From Desulfobacteraceae bacterium (GTDB lineage: Bacteria > Desulfobacterota > Desulfobacteria > Desulfobacterales > JAABPS01), in assembly GCA_011391835.1 (NCBI GenBank), contig JAABPS010000009.1:1-6356 (forward strand): 6,356 bases of DNA, read 5' to 3'. The position numbers were made by a program, and so were the translations under genes. A model generated the notes under the pieces. That model was not told the DNA's origin. It made no database searches and was given only the letters and a program-made list of their open reading frames with translations. Shown here in pieces: positions 5,293-6,356 of this stretch (positions are counted from its first letter, which is position 1; every line of letters starts with the position of its first letter).

Positions 5293-6356
5293 TTAGTCTT
5301 TTATTCCGGCCAGATGCTTGACCAGTTGTTTTCTTTCTTCGATATCATACTGAGTAGTAATAGCGATGCTTTCCATGATGGGTGAACCGCCACCATGATA
5401 ACTTCCGACCTGATGAATACCACCGCTTGCAGAACAAAGTATATCACCTACATATCGCCAAAACTGTGCCTGGTTTTCGGCGGAGATATCGGGATTTCGC
5501 ATCAAATATTTGTTGAGCAGATCCTTTGTTTCAGGATTGATGAAGTCTCCTTCATACGGGAATGTTGCGGGTACACCACCTGATATATCCGTGAGCAATT
5601 CAGCTTCATGAAATACAGCTTCGCCGGTGAGGCAACGGCCTACATTACAATAGATTGAATTGGGGATATAGCTTCCAGGGCCGTAAGGCATAAATCCGAT
5701 ACCTGGCATATAAACTTCCGGTTTTCCCAGATCCGAAGCGGTATATCCGGCCGCATATCCAAGTTCAGTGATTTTGATGATTTCGGAAAGTTTATCTCTG
5801 ACATGGGACGTTTTATGAATGTTGTTATACTCAGCGGCGAGGGCGGCTGTGCCAAGCATCACATCGCCTATCGCTGGTTTACACCCTGAATAGCTGTGCC
5901 GGTGGAAGAGAGCAAACAAGAGGGCCAACGCGCCTCCGTGCTGATATTCACCACACAGGAAAACTCTTTCCCATGGCACAAACATATCATCAAAGATCAT
6001 ATAGGAGTCGGTTGAGCCGGGCATAAATCCTCTGGGGAAATGTTTTCGTTCACGAAGATTATGAATGGTAACAACCTGTTTCAGTCCGTCCCAGTCGCCG
6101 GGGACAGCAAAAGCCACTGCATAGTCCTTATCTTCAACTCTCAGCGCGCGGGTGGGAACTACCAAAACTTCATCTGCCACGGATGCTTCTGATATATGAA
6201 GTTTGCATCCACGCACGACAATGCCGTCTTTTTTCTTTTCGACAACCCTTGTATAGAGGTCCGGATCTGCCTGATCGGCTGGGCGTTTCATCCGGTCGCC
6301 CTTTACATCGGTCTGGGCACAGCAGCCAACCAAGTCTTCTTTTTGAAAACGGGTGA
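5293..6356 (-). CDS. 4-hydroxybutyryl-CoA dehydratase / HpaB-fold family enzyme (N-terminus outside window)
   Basis: The frame is open through the right edge, so the start lies beyond 6356; about 353 residues are visible and the family is usually about 480-500, so roughly 135-140 N-terminal residues are missing. It belongs to the 4-hydroxyphenylacetate 3-hydroxylase (HpaB) fold, with TDVKGDR and a DGIVVRGCKLHIS segment typical of the family. A decisive detail is HRHSYSGCK (codons 5878-5904). In Clostridium 4-hydroxybutyryl-CoA dehydratase (AbfD), His292 and Cys299 bind the [4Fe-4S] cluster and Tyr296 and Lys300 line the active site; all four align here with the same spacing. This favours an oxygen-sensitive FAD/[4Fe-4S] dehydratase-isomerase that converts a 4-hydroxyacyl-CoA to an enoyl-CoA over the aerobic flavin monooxygenase. 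The two other cluster cysteines (Cys99, Cys103 in AbfD) would lie in the missing part. The substrate may be a homologue of 4-hydroxybutyryl-CoA. Other members of this fold are possible. Confidence 0.88.
   Translation of the reverse strand, partial: TRFQKEDLVGCCAQTDVKGDRMKRPADQADPDLYTRVVEKKKDGIVVRGCKLHISEASVADEVLVVPTRALRVEDKDYAVAFAVPGDWDGLKQVVTIHNLRERKHFPRGFMPGSTDSYMIFDDMFVPWERVFLCGEYQHGGALALLFALFHRHSYSGCKPAIGDVMLGTAALAAEYNNIHKTSHVRDKLSEIIKITELGYAAGYTASDLGKPEVYMPGIGFMPYGPGSYIPNSIYCNVGRCLTGEAVFHEAELLTDISGGVPATFPYEGDFINPETKDLLNKYLMRNPDISAENQAQFWRYVGDILCSASGGIHQVGSYHGGGSPIMESIAITTQYDIEERKQLVKHLAGIKD

Overview
The window is a 6.4 kb piece of a bacterial chromosome. By eye its G+C is in the mid-40s percent, with ordinary bacterial gene density. 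Six protein genes can be supported, two of them cut by the window edges, plus one possible 26-codon small ORF. The gene set is an acyl-CoA dehydrogenase, a CoA-binding subunit related to NDP-forming acyl-CoA synthetases, an MFS transporter with monocarboxylate-type motifs, a patatin, a TetR regulator and an AbfD/HpaB-fold dehydratase. It suggests an anaerobic or facultative acid-degrading bacterium. A Desulfobacterota lineage (Desulfobacterales-like) is my best guess, but this rests on gene content and style of intergenic repeats, not on a marker gene.

Layout, plus strand (1-3220): the C-terminal end of an acyl-CoA dehydrogenase (1-291); a hairpin terminator (378-407); an orphan acyl-CoA synthetase alpha-type protein with a probable TTG start at 446 (446-1816); a 26-codon ORF with an excellent ribosome binding site (1829-1909) lying in the same frame as the next gene; and an MFS transporter (1916-3220). 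Positions 446-3220 look like one transcription unit.

The convergent junction (3221-3337) holds two facing blocks of degenerate 7-bp tandem repeats that can fold on each other and run into the stop codon of the opposing gene.

Layout, minus strand (6356 down to 3338): a 5'-truncated 4-hydroxybutyryl-CoA dehydratase/HpaB-family enzyme (6356-5293); a near-perfect 14-bp palindromic hairpin without a U-tract (5237-5270); a TetR-family regulator (5171-4482); and a patatin-like lipid acyl hydrolase (4417-3338), probably co-transcribed with the regulator.

How they may fit together (inference): the transporter could import a short or hydroxylated carboxylic acid, the CoA-synthetase-like protein could act on its CoA thioester, and the dehydratase and dehydrogenase would perform dehydration and alpha,beta-oxidation chemistry leading to enoyl-CoA intermediates. 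The TetR protein may sense an acyl or acyl-CoA ligand. The patatin could release fatty acids from lipid or ester stores. No tRNA, rRNA, CRISPR array, insertion sequence or phage gene was seen. No single element is clearly a new system; the most unusual items are the in-frame small ORF ahead of the transporter, the orphan CoA-ligase subunit, and the heptamer-repeat palindrome.
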